A stretch of DNA of 64,000 nt, from positions 124,001 to 188,000 of the forward strand of contig NZ_PYWL01000007.1 in NCBI RefSeq assembly GCF_003049525.1. The letters run 5' to 3'. This document shows, in pieces, positions 35,375 to 46,775 of the stretch (position 1 is the first letter of the stretch; each line of letters begins with the position of its first letter). The DNA comes from Lysinibacillus fusiformis. GTDB taxonomy: Bacteria > Bacillota > Bacilli > Bacillales_A > Planococcaceae. The position numbers and the translations under genes were made by a program. The notes beneath the pieces were generated by a model that saw nothing but the letters and a program-made list of their open reading frames with translations, searched no databases and had not been told where the DNA came from.

Positions 35375-35414
35375 AAAGCCATCGAGATTATATCAAACAT
35401 CTCGATGGCTTTTG
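35375..35414 (+). terminator. Terminator of the exopolysaccharide operon
   Basis: A perfect 13-bp stem (35375-35387 with 35400-35412) with 12-base loop and a short T-run; could also serve gltC from the other side. Confidence 0.82.
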
Positions 35415-35448
35415 TCTACAGTTTGAATCCCCCATCAAGGCGATTTTT

Positions 35449-36351
35449 TTATTGAAATTGGGACAGACGTGAAAAGAAACCTTTGACGAAATTTAGAAAA
35501 ATGGTTTCTGATGGAGCGATTTCTCGATTGACTGGAGAAATAATGCCAACTGTCCTTGGGATGGAGGGTGATTCGATGGGCACCTTTACAGTAAAGCGAG
35601 CAGCAGAATCATAAAGTGAGCTTTCTGGTAACAGACTAACACCTATTCCAGCTGCTACCAAGCCTTTAAGTGCATCCAAATCTTCACCCTCTGAAATAAT
35701 ATTAGGCAAAAATCCTGCAGCACGACAGGCATCCATAGCCACTTTATGCAATATATAGCCATCTGGGAATAACACAAATAGATCATTTCTCAATTCTGCA
35801 AGCTGGATACTCTCTCTTTTCGCCAATGGATGATTGGCAGGGAGAAGAGCTGCAATATTTTCTGTAAACAATATAGTCGACTCAATAGACTCATCTTTAG
35901 GAGGAAGCGGACCTAAAAAGGCAAGGTTTAACTCTCGATTTTTGACAGCATCAATTAAAAATCGGTAAGAACCTTGTCGTAGATGAAATTGTAAATTCGG
36001 ATGCTCACGTTTAAAGGCTGAGATAACGGTTGGAAGTACATAGCTAGCCAAGCTTGTTGGAAAGCCAATCTTAATAGAGCCCTTAGCAGGATCAAGATAT
36101 TCTTCTACTTGTTTGGCAGCAAAATCAATGGCCTTCAATGCTGTAATGGTATGTTCAAGAAATGTCTTCCCAATAGGGGTTAATTTCACATTACGACCTA
36201 CTCGTTCAAATAACGGAGTACCTAATTCATCTTCAAGATTTGCGATTTGCCGACTAATGGCTGATTGGGCTACGTGAAGATGCTCAGCGGCTTCTGAAAT
36301 ATGCTCGCGTTCAGCAACCTCCACAAAATAGCGTAATTGACGTAACTCCAC
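35449..36351 (-). CDS. gltC: LysR-family regulator, GltC-like
   Basis: A 300-residue LysR-type regulator. The N-terminal helix-turn-helix ELRQLRYFVEVAEREHISEA...SAISRQIANLE is close to B. subtilis GltC as I remember it, and the similarity continues through GFPTSLASYVLPTVISAF, RQGSYRFLI and GEDLDALKGLVAAGIGVSLLPES. GltC activates glutamate synthase in response to 2-oxoglutarate/glutamate. An in-frame ATG at 36357 is too close to AGAGGTG; the GTG at 36351 gives the MELRQ start and normal spacing. gltAB is not adjacent, so orthology is likely but not certain. Confidence 0.8.
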   Translation of the reverse strand: MELRQLRYFVEVAEREHISEAAEHLHVAQSAISRQIANLEDELGTPLFERVGRNVKLTPIGKTFLEHTITALKAIDFAAKQVEEYLDPAKGSIKIGFPTSLASYVLPTVISAFKREHPNLQFHLRQGSYRFLIDAVKNRELNLAFLGPLPPKDESIESTILFTENIAALLPANHPLAKRESIQLAELRNDLFVLFPDGYILHKVAMDACRAAGFLPNIISEGEDLDALKGLVAAGIGVSLLPESSLYDSAARFTVKVPIESPSIPRTVGIISPVNREIAPSETIFLNFVKGFFSRLSQFQ

Positions 36352-36357
36352 TAACAT

Positions 36358-36873
36358 TTCACCTCTATTAATCTAAAAATAAGATTGATTATAGCTCAAT
36401 TATATAGTATTGAAGATAAAAAGTGACTGTAAATACAGAAAAAAGTTTAAGTATTCAGTAATCTCGTACGATAGAATTTTATTGAGTGTAAAAGAGATTA
36501 CCTTGAAAATATCTTCATTTTAATTGATTCCATTTTAATGAAATAGGTTATAGTATAGTTATGGTTGTTTATGCAAATTTGTCACAAAACCTCTACAATT
36601 AACCCTTTTCACGAGGTTTCCACTATGTAGCTAGATGAAATCAATTCTCAATTAGGGATAATTCATTGAAAATGAAGAAAGTCTATTCTCAATATCTATT
36701 CCAAATAGTAATAATCTGAAAATGCTTACAAAGCCTTTATTTTTCAAGATTTTATTTGAGGAGAAGGAAAGTAATTGAAATGGTTTGCATAGAGAACGAT
36801 TTTCAGTTAAGATTAGAATGATGATAATTAAGGAATGGTCGACCCATTCACTGAACACTATGGAGGTATTTTC
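36358..36873. other. Divergent intergenic region gltC-sufC
   Basis: About 515 bases without a convincing ORF. It contains an inverted repeat AAACCTC/GAGGTTT (36587-36593 with 36613-36619) and a suf promoter candidate at 36785-36813. AT-rich sequence near 36380-36410 may carry a LysR autoregulatory site, but no exact T-N11-A pair was distinctive. Confidence 0.45.
36785..36813 (+). promoter_or_regulatory. Probable suf operon promoter
   Basis: TTGCAT (36785-36790), 17-base spacer, TAAGAT (36808-36813), about 60 bases before the sufC start. Confidence 0.5.
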
Positions 36874-37653
36874 ATGTCAACTTTAGTTATTAAAGATCTT
36901 CACGTTGCTATCGACGGGAAAGAGATTTTAAAAGGCGTAAATCTTACAATTAATACAAACGAAATTCACGCAATCATGGGACCAAACGGGACTGGTAAAT
37001 CAACACTAGCTTCTGCTATTATGGGTCACCCTAAATATGAAGTTACTTCAGGTACTGTTGAGCTTGATGGCGAAGATGTACTTGAGATGGAAGTAGACGA
37101 GCGTGCTCAAGCTGGTTTATTCCTAGCTATGCAATATCCTTCTGAAATTGCTGGTGTTACAAATGCTGATTTCTTACGCTCAGCTATCAATGCTCGCCGT
37201 GAAGAGGGCGATGAAATTTCATTAATGAAATTTATCCGTGAATTAGATAAAAGCATGGAATTCCTAGAAATGAACGAAGATATGGCACAACGTTATTTAA
37301 ATGAAGGTTTCTCTGGCGGTGAGAAAAAACGTAATGAAATTCTTCAATTAATGATGATTAAACCAACGATCGCTATTTTAGACGAAATTGACTCTGGTCT
37401 TGATATTGATGCACTTAAAGTAGTATCTAAAGGTATCAACGCAATGCGCGGTGAAGGCTTTGGCTGCTTAATGATTACGCACTATCAACGTCTTCTTAAC
37501 TACATTACACCAGACCATGTACACGTAATGATGCAAGGACGTGTTGTGAAATCAGGTGGTGCAGAGCTTGCACAACGCTTAGAAGCAGAAGGTTATGACT
37601 GGATCAAAAAAGAATTAGGTATTGAAGAAGAAACAGAGGAACAAGAAGCATAA
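36874..37653 (+). CDS. sufC: Fe-S cluster assembly ATPase
   Basis: A 259-residue ABC-type ATPase of the SUF system. It has Walker A MGPNGTGKST, the SufC-specific signature EGFSGGEKKRNEI, Walker B IAILDEIDSGLDIDALK and the ITHYQR switch. It powers SufBCD scaffold opening. The ATG at 36874 is preceded by ATGGAGG; the frame upstream to 36835 lacks a site. First gene of sufCDSUB, the standard Firmicute order. Confidence 0.97.
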   Translation: MSTLVIKDLHVAIDGKEILKGVNLTINTNEIHAIMGPNGTGKSTLASAIMGHPKYEVTSGTVELDGEDVLEMEVDERAQAGLFLAMQYPSEIAGVTNADFLRSAINARREEGDEISLMKFIRELDKSMEFLEMNEDMAQRYLNEGFSGGEKKRNEILQLMMIKPTIAILDEIDSGLDIDALKVVSKGINAMRGEGFGCLMITHYQRLLNYITPDHVHVMMQGRVVKSGGAELAQRLEAEGYDWIKKELGIEEETEEQEA

Positions 37654-37671
37654 GAGGGAGGACGAACTAGC

Positions 37672-40623
<2,952 letters not shown>

Positions 40624-40630
40624 ATCATAC

Positions 40631-40674
40631 TGCCTTGTCGGCTGGGTGAAAGTGACATACTTTCACTCAAGGCA
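40631..40674 (+). other. Intercistronic stem-loop sufU-sufB
   Basis: TGCCTTG (40631-40637) pairs with CAAGGCA (40668-40674), and GTGAAAGT (40646-40653) with ACTTTCAC (40659-40666), leaving a lopsided internal loop. No T-run follows. It could set mRNA processing or the relative level of sufB. Confidence 0.6.
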
Positions 40675-40722
40675 AGGGTCGAATACCTTGAAAAATACAT
40701 CTCAATGAACGGAGGATAAACG

Positions 40723-42120
40723 ATGGCTAAAAAAATGCCTGATATCGGCGATTACAAATACGGTTTCCATGACAAGGACGTATCAATTTTCCGTTCAAAA
40801 CGTGGTTTAACTGAAGAAATCGTCCGTGAAATTTCAAATATGAAACAAGAGCCAGAGTGGATGCTAGAGTACCGCTTAAAAGCACTTGAAACATTTTATG
40901 CAAAACCAATGCCACAATGGGGTGGCGATCTTGGTGATTTAGACTTTGATGAAATTACGTACTATGTAAAACCATCAGAAGCTACACAAAAATCATGGGA
41001 TGAAGTACCTGACGAAATCAAAGCTACTTTTGATAAATTAGGGATTCCGGAAGCAGAACAAAAATATCTTGCGGGTGTATCTGCACAATATGAGTCAGAG
41101 GTAGTTTATCACAACATGAAGCAAGACCTTGAAGATCTTGGTATTGTGTTTAAAGATACAGACTCAGCATTACGCGAAAACGAAGATATTTTCAAACAAT
41201 ATTGGGGTAAAGTAATCCCGTACACAGATAATAAATTTGCGGCATTGAACTCAGCTGTATGGTCAGGTGGATCATTTATTTATGTACCACCAGGTGTTAA
41301 AGTTGAAACACCTTTACAAGCTTACTTCCGCATTAACTCTGAGAATATGGGACAATTCGAACGTACGCTAATTATTGTGGATGAAGGCGCGCATGTACAC
41401 TATGTTGAAGGTTGTACAGCCCCTGTTTACACAACAAACTCTTTACACTCAGCTGTTGTAGAAATTGTTGTTCGTAAAGATGCCTACTGCCGTTATACAA
41501 CGATTCAAAACTGGGCAAACAACGTATACAATCTTGTAACGAAACGTACAGTTGTTGAAGAAAACGGTACAATGGAATGGATTGATGGTAACATTGGTTC
41601 TAAATTAACAATGAAATACCCAGCATGTATCCTAAAAGGTGAAGGTGCTCGTGGTATGACATTATCTATTGCATTAGCAGGTAAAGGTCAACATCAACAT
41701 GCTGGAGCAAAAATGATTCATATGGCACCAAACACATCTTCTACAATCGTTTCTAAATCGATTGCTAAACAAGGTGGTAAGGTTACGTATATGGGACAAG
41801 TTCGTTTCGGTCCTAAAGCTAGCGGTGCTCGTGCCAACATTGAATGTGATACGCTGATTATGGATAACCAATCTACTTCTGATACTATTCCATACAACGA
41901 AATTCTGAATGATAACGTTTCTTTAGAGCATGAAGCTAAAGTTTCAAAAGTATCTGAAGAACAATTATTCTATTTAATGTCTCGTGGTATCTCTGAAGAA
42001 GAAGCGACAGAAATGATCGTAATGGGCTTCATCGAGCCATTCACAAAAGAATTACCAATGGAATACGCAGTAGAAATGAACCGTCTTATCAAGTTTGAGA
42101 TGGAAGGTTCTATCGGGTAA
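40723..42120 (+). CDS. sufB: Fe-S cluster assembly scaffold SufB
   Basis: A 465-residue Suf[54 protein letters not shown] and the closing [25 protein letters not shown] are SufB hallmarks, including the cysteine and glutamate proposed in cluster assembly. GGAGG lies before the ATG. Last gene of the suf operon. Confidence 0.97.
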   Translation: MAKKMPDIGDYKYGFHDKDVSIFRSKRGLTEEIVREISNMKQEPEWMLEYRLKALETFYAKPMPQWGGDLGDLDFDEITYYVKPSEATQKSWDEVPDEIKATFDKLGIPEAEQKYLAGVSAQYESEVVYHNMKQDLEDLGIVFKDTDSALRENEDIFKQYWGKVIPYTDNKFAALNSAVWSGGSFIYVPPGVKVETPLQAYFRINSENMGQFERTLIIVDEGAHVHYVEGCTAPVYTTNSLHSAVVEIVVRKDAYCRYTTIQNWANNVYNLVTKRTVVEENGTMEWIDGNIGSKLTMKYPACILKGEGARGMTLSIALAGKGQHQHAGAKMIHMAPNTSSTIVSKSIAKQGGKVTYMGQVRFGPKASGARANIECDTLIMDNQSTSDTIPYNEILNDNVSLEHEAKVSKVSEEQLFYLMSRGISEEEATEMIVMGFIEPFTKELPMEYAVEMNRLIKFEMEGSIG

Positions 42121-42130
42121 AATTAAAATA

Positions 42131-42163
42131 AAAGGGGCAGATTCTAATATCTGCTCCTTTTTT
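42131..42163 (+). terminator. Terminator of the suf operon
   Basis: A 12-bp stem with one G-U pair (42131-42142 with 42149-42160), 6-base loop and a run of Ts. Confidence 0.9.
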
Positions 42164-42374
42164 ACGTTTTCTATGAGGAAGTAGAGGATGCTTTTATAGC
42201 CTTCGATAAAATTCAAGGGGCACCTGAGAGTAATTGCTGAGAAAATGGAGAGAAGCAGCCAAGCCCTCACTTATCCCTTTAGGGAGGGCAATGTTCAAAG
42301 CTTTATTCAATCATCAGATTAGGAACTTATTAAGCCCTGTATTATAACGGGTTTTACCGGATAAAGTATTAATT

Positions 42375-42412
42375 AACCCTTGTCACAACTATGTTTGTGG
42401 CAAGGGTTTTTG
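42375..42412 (+). terminator. Second, orphan terminator
   Basis: A 14-bp stem with one G-U pair (42375-42388 with 42395-42408), 6-base loop and TTTTT. It lies 210 bases after the suf terminator with no gene between. Confidence 0.82.
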
Positions 42413-42483
42413 TTTTGTATGAAAAATAATTTTCTTAATATATTGAAATAATAGTGGATTTTTATAAGGAGACATACTAAAAT

Positions 42484-42502
42484 GATAATGAGAATCAATA
42501 TC
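42484..42502 (+). promoter_or_regulatory. Fur box
   Basis: GATAATGAGAATCAATATC matches the 19-base Fur consensus GATAATGATAATCATTATC at 17 positions. It lies 25 bases before the ATG of a siderophore-binding protein gene, so iron repression is very likely. Confidence 0.9.
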
Positions 42503-42526
42503 AATTGAGAAAGGAAGTTTGAGTAC

Positions 42527-43522
42527 ATGAGAAACAAGTTTCTATTTATTAGTATGATAGCGGTATTTATGCTGATCCTCGCTGCATGCGGAGAGAAGAA
42601 AACAACGGAGGAGGATACGTCCACAGATTCGACGAAAGAGGAAGTGGCACAAACACAAGATGATTCTAGCAATGAAAATGGGACAAGAACCATTGATTAT
42701 CTTGGAGAAAGCTATGAAGTGCCAGATAAGGTCGAAAGAATTGTTGTTACGGGTGCGATGGAGGCCATGGAAGATATGGTTGTACTTGATGTTCATCCAG
42801 TAGGAGCGATTGCGGTCGGTGGTAAATTCCCTGAGTTGTACGCTGCTGTTACAGATAAGGCAGAGTCGATTGGGGAGAAGATTAAGCCAAACTTTGAAAA
42901 AATATTAGAATTAGATCCAGATGTGATTTTAGGCTCAACGAAATTTCCAGAGGAAGTACAAAGTAAATTAGAGAAAATTGCTCCAACCATTTTAGTTTCG
43001 CATATCTCTACGAATTGGGAATCTAATTTAAACTTATTAGCTGAATTAACAGGCAAGCAAGCAGAGGCAGAAAAAATATTATCTACATATAAGGCGGATA
43101 TTGAAGCGGCAAAATCTAGCTTAACAGAAAAGCTAGAAGGCAAAAAAGTAGCAGCCATTCGAATTCGTGGGGGACAAGCTTATGTCTATCCAAAAGAGGT
43201 ATTTTTAAACCCTGTTTTATATGGTGAGCTTGGTTTAGAAGTTCCTGCTGAAATCGCTAAGGCGAAATCACAAGAAGCGATTTCTGTTGAGCAACTAGCG
43301 GATATGAATCCAGATTATTTATTTGTACAGTTTTCAACGGATGAAAATGCGGATGCTCCAAATGCGTTAGAAGATTTTAAAAAGAATCCCATTATCCAAA
43401 ATATCAATGCCTTTAAAAATGAGCAAGTATTTGTTAATGTTGTGAACCCACTAATGGAAGGTGGCCCAGCGTTTAGTCGTATTACTTTTTTAGAAGCAAT
43501 CCAACAAAATCTTGATAAATAA
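42527..43522 (+). CDS. Iron-siderophore ABC transporter substrate-binding lipoprotein
   Basis: A 331-residue PBP_2/FhuD-like lipoprotein with lipobox LAAC (Cys21) and an acidic, Ser/Thr-rich linker (about 25-52). The core has VPDKVERIVVTGAMEAMEDMVVLDV, EKILELDPDVILGS and the closing GGPAFSRITFLEAIQ. The pattern is nearest the FeuA/YclQ/FatB group for catecholate or hydroxamate siderophores; ligand not assignable. Controlled by the Fur box just upstream. No permease or ATPase gene is adjacent, so it must share a transporter encoded elsewhere. Confidence 0.88.
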   Translation: MRNKFLFISMIAVFMLILAACGEKKTTEEDTSTDSTKEEVAQTQDDSSNENGTRTIDYLGESYEVPDKVERIVVTGAMEAMEDMVVLDVHPVGAIAVGGKFPELYAAVTDKAESIGEKIKPNFEKILELDPDVILGSTKFPEEVQSKLEKIAPTILVSHISTNWESNLNLLAELTGKQAEAEKILSTYKADIEAAKSSLTEKLEGKKVAAIRIRGGQAYVYPKEVFLNPVLYGELGLEVPAEIAKAKSQEAISVEQLADMNPDYLFVQFSTDENADAPNALEDFKKNPIIQNINAFKNEQVFVNVVNPLMEGGPAFSRITFLEAIQQNLDK

Positions 43523-43530
43523 CTTGTTTG

Positions 43531-43566
43531 GCATGAGTTCAATTTGTATAAGGACTCATGCTTTTT
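43531..43566 (+). terminator. Terminator after the siderophore-binding gene
   Basis: An 8-bp perfect stem (43531-43538 with 43554-43561) followed by TTTTTC. Confidence 0.75.
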
Positions 43567-43656
43567 CTTTGTAAAAAGCTAGATTTTTTACATGATGTTT
43601 AATTGTAGGAGAAGACTGTATGCTATGATTATGTTGTAGATAGAGGAGGATGTCAC

Positions 43657-44514
43657 ATGATTGTAGTTGGATTAACTGGATGGGGCGATCACCCTTCACT
43701 TTATAGTGGAGTGACTACTTCAAAGGATAAATTATTTGATTATACAGGTCATTTTTTAGCAGTGGAAGTAGATACTTCCTTTTATGCCATACCATCCAAA
43801 GAGAATGTTCGTAAATGGTGTGAGAATACACCGGAGAATTTTCGTTTTATAGTGAAGGCCTATCAGGGCATGACGGGGCATTTGCGGGGAGAAATCCCTT
43901 TTGAATCCAAAAATGATATGTTCAATGCTTTTATTGAATGTGCCCATGAATTTAAACGTTTGGGGAAACTAGGAATGGTTTTAGCTCAGTTTCCACCGTG
44001 GTTTGATTGTCAGTCGAAAAATGTTCAATACTTATTGTATATTCGTCAACAACTAAAGGATTTCGAAGTGGCTATCGAATTTCGCAATCAAACATGGTAT
44101 GCAGATAATGTAGTACAACAAACAATGGACTTTTTACGAGAGCATCAATTGATTCATACGATTTGTGATGAGCCACAGGCTGGTGTAGGATCTGTGCCCT
44201 TCCATCCTGTAGTGACTGCAGATAAGGCACTGGTACGTATCCATGGGCGAAATATACATGGTTGGCGCAACACGGGGAATGCAGAAAATTGGCGCAAAGT
44301 GCGCTTTTTATATGACTATAATAAAGAAGAATTGCAGCAGCTTGGACAGCAAATCACGAAGCTTGAGTCCGAGGTGCAGGAACTATTTATATTATTTAAT
44401 AACAATTCAGGTAATCATGCAGCGAAAAACGCAAAGGAATTACAGGGTGTTTTGAATATTAAAGATGTTGGGTTAGCGCCTAAACAATTAAACATGTTTG
44501 AAGGGGAATTATAA
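43657..44514 (+). CDS. yunF: DUF72 family protein YunF
   Basis: A 285-residue DUF72 (YecE-type) TIM-barrel protein. It starts IVVGLTGWGDHPSLY, and FLAVEVDTSFYAIPSKENVRKW, FIVKAYQGMTGH, VAIEFRNQTWY and VRIHGRN are family hallmarks. The biochemical role is unknown, though an endonuclease-like barrel has been suggested for the family. GGAGGATG precedes the ATG. The next gene starts on its stop codon (TAATG), in the order yunFED of B. subtilis. Confidence 0.88.
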   Translation: MIVVGLTGWGDHPSLYSGVTTSKDKLFDYTGHFLAVEVDTSFYAIPSKENVRKWCENTPENFRFIVKAYQGMTGHLRGEIPFESKNDMFNAFIECAHEFKRLGKLGMVLAQFPPWFDCQSKNVQYLLYIRQQLKDFEVAIEFRNQTWYADNVVQQTMDFLREHQLIHTICDEPQAGVGSVPFHPVVTADKALVRIHGRNIHGWRNTGNAENWRKVRFLYDYNKEELQQLGQQITKLESEVQELFILFNNNSGNHAAKNAKELQGVLNIKDVGLAPKQLNMFEGEL

Positions 44515-45338
44515 TGGCGTTTATTTTATTAATAATTATTGCACTATTTTCCGGTCTCCTTGGCTCATTAGTTGGGCTAGGCGGTGGCGTGGTATTAGTG
44601 CCAGCAACTTTATATATCGGTTTAAACCTTGGAATGATTCCAGATATAACACCACAAAAAGTAGTTGGTTTATCTGTTGTCATGATGATATTTACAGGAC
44701 TTGCCTCCACATTAAGCTATATGAAATCAAAAACGGTGGATTATAAAACTGGCTATATATTTTTTATCGGCAGTATTCCAGGCTCTATTTTGGGCGCTTG
44801 GGTTAATAAAGGTTTAGATTTACCATCCTTCAATTTATACTTTGGTATTTTGCTTATTATTTTATCGATTATTTTACTTGTACGCGACAAATTGAAGCCT
44901 GTAAAATGGTTTGTGAAAAATGGTCTGCAACAAGAATTTACGGATGCCGAAGGGAAAACCTTTGTCTACGGATATCCGATTTGGTTTGCGATTTTATTTA
45001 CGTTCGGGGTGGGCTTTGCCTCGGGGCTATTTGGTATAGGTGGAGGCTCAATGATTGTGCCGGCTATGATTATTTTGTTCTTATTTCCCCCACATGTAGC
45101 AGTAGCAACTTCGATGTTTTTAGTGTTTTTAACGTCTCTTGTTAATACGGCCAGCCATGTATATTTGGGGCATGTTCCATGGCTTTATACAATTCCTGTC
45201 ATACCAGGAGCCTTTATTGGTGCGAAGCTTGGTGCGGCGTTAAATAAAAAAATTAAATCAGATACGCTTGTACTGGTTCTTCGAATTATTTTATTATTAT
45301 TAGGAATTCGTTCCATCGTTGAAGGGATATTGGCTTAA
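44514..45338 (+). CDS. yunE: TSUP-family membrane transporter YunE
   Basis: A 274-residue TauE/SafE (TSUP) membrane protein with about eight helices in two repeats. The repeats start with GSLVGLGGGVVLVPATL and GLFGIGGGSMIVPAMI, the duplicated family motif. TSUP members export sulfite or sulfonates; the substrate here is unknown. Start overlaps the yunF stop by one base; AAGGGG upstream. Confidence 0.9.
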   Translation: MAFILLIIIALFSGLLGSLVGLGGGVVLVPATLYIGLNLGMIPDITPQKVVGLSVVMMIFTGLASTLSYMKSKTVDYKTGYIFFIGSIPGSILGAWVNKGLDLPSFNLYFGILLIILSIILLVRDKLKPVKWFVKNGLQQEFTDAEGKTFVYGYPIWFAILFTFGVGFASGLFGIGGGSMIVPAMIILFLFPPHVAVATSMFLVFLTSLVNTASHVYLGHVPWLYTIPVIPGAFIGAKLGAALNKKIKSDTLVLVLRIILLLLGIRSIVEGILA

Positions 45339-45374
45339 TCGGCTAGACTAGCTAATGAAAATGAGGTGGCTTTA

Positions 45375-46739
45375 ATGCTTGAAAAAATCCATATTTTTCA
45401 CACAAATGATTTGCATAGTCATTTTAAGTATTGGCCACGAATGCAAAGCTATGTGAAAGAGGAGCGCAACAATCTAGCGAGAATAGGGGAAACGAGTTAT
45501 TTGTTTGATGTGGGAGATCATTTAGATCGCTCTAATATTTATACTGAAGCGACAATCGGTAAGGGGAATGTACAATTACTGAACGAGGCAGAATATGATG
45601 TAGTGACAATTGGGAACAATGAGGGCATTACATTGTCTCATAATGAGCTTTTTCATTTATATGATGATGCAAATTTTGATGTCGTCGTAGGTAATATTGA
45701 TGCGGTTAATGGGAGAAATCCAGCCTGGCTGAAGCCCTATGTGGTGCTTACAACAGAGAAGGGAACGAAGCTAGGGATAATTGCAGCCACGGCTATGTTT
45801 GACGTGTATTATGAGGCGTTAAATTGGCAGTTGGTTGAAGCGCGTAGCACACTTCTTCGTTTAGCCCATCAACTACGTAAAGAGGTCGATATTGTTTTAT
45901 GCCTCTCACATTTAGGGATAACCGAAGACGAGCTATTAGCGGAGGAATGTCCAGAAATTGATGTCATATTCGGTTCTCATACACATCATGTCTTGCCAGA
46001 AGGGAAACTTGTCAATGGTGTTTTATTGACAGGTGGCGGGAAATTTGGACAATATACAGGACATCTTGTTATCGAATATGATAAAAAAATGAGGAAAATT
46101 GTTGAAAAAAAGGATACTTTAATTCATAATAAGGACTTGCCAAATATCCAAAACGAACAGCAAATTGTACAATCCCTAGAGGATGAAGGAATTAGAATAC
46201 TGGATACACCAGTATTTACGACCGAAAAATCTTATAATAAGGAATGGTTCCACTACTCACAGTTATCTGATTTATTTGCACATGCTATTTTAGAAAAAAG
46301 TGGTGCTGACTGTGCCTTGTTTAATGCAGGAATTTTTTTAGATGGCCTCCCAAAAGGAAATGTGACTGCATTAGATGTGCATCGGATTTTTCCACATCCT
46401 ATTAATTTATGTACAATTGAATTATCCGTTACGGAAATAAAGGAAATTTATATGCAATCCAAAAATGAAGAATGGCCCTATATTGAATTAAAAGGATTAG
46501 GGTTTAGAGGTGTAATTTTTGGAAAAATGTTGACATATGGTTTTTCCATGAACGACAATCGTCAGTTATTAATTAATGGAAAGCTGGCAGATAATAATCA
46601 CATTTATAAACTTGTAACTTTAGATTTGTTTACTTTTGGATATTTTTATCCAAGTTTCAAATATGCAAAGAAGCAATATATATTACCAGAATTTTTACGG
46701 AACATTATGATAGATTATGGTCAAAGTTTCTTTAAGTAA
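45375..46739 (+). CDS. yunD: 5'-nucleotidase-family metallophosphatase YunD
   Basis: A 454-residue calcineurin-like metallophosphoesterase with a 5'-nucleotidase C-terminal domain. HTNDLHSHF, FDVGDHLD, TIGNNEG, CLSHLG and FGSHTHH give the full two-metal site. There is no signal peptide, so it acts inside the cell on a nucleotide. An in-frame GTG at 45366 lies in the ribosome site; ATG 45375 is preferred. 36 bases before the HD-GYP gene. Confidence 0.88.
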   Translation: MLEKIHIFHTNDLHSHFKYWPRMQSYVKEERNNLARIGETSYLFDVGDHLDRSNIYTEATIGKGNVQLLNEAEYDVVTIGNNEGITLSHNELFHLYDDANFDVVVGNIDAVNGRNPAWLKPYVVLTTEKGTKLGIIAATAMFDVYYEALNWQLVEARSTLLRLAHQLRKEVDIVLCLSHLGITEDELLAEECPEIDVIFGSHTHHVLPEGKLVNGVLLTGGGKFGQYTGHLVIEYDKKMRKIVEKKDTLIHNKDLPNIQNEQQIVQSLEDEGIRILDTPVFTTEKSYNKEWFHYSQLSDLFAHAILEKSGADCALFNAGIFLDGLPKGNVTALDVHRIFPHPINLCTIELSVTEIKEIYMQSKNEEWPYIELKGLGFRGVIFGKMLTYGFSMNDNRQLLINGKLADNNHIYKLVTLDLFTFGYFYPSFKYAKKQYILPEFLRNIMIDYGQSFFK

Positions 46740-46775
46740 TAGCGTTAGCTTAAAGAATAGATTGGGGAAGAAATC

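Larger units (their letters stand above)
42164..42526 (+). other. Intergenic region before the siderophore-binding gene
   Basis: About 360 bases without a convincing ORF. It contains a second strong terminator (42375-42412) and the Fur box (42484-42502). Nothing recognisable was found between 42164 and 42374. Confidence 0.5.
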
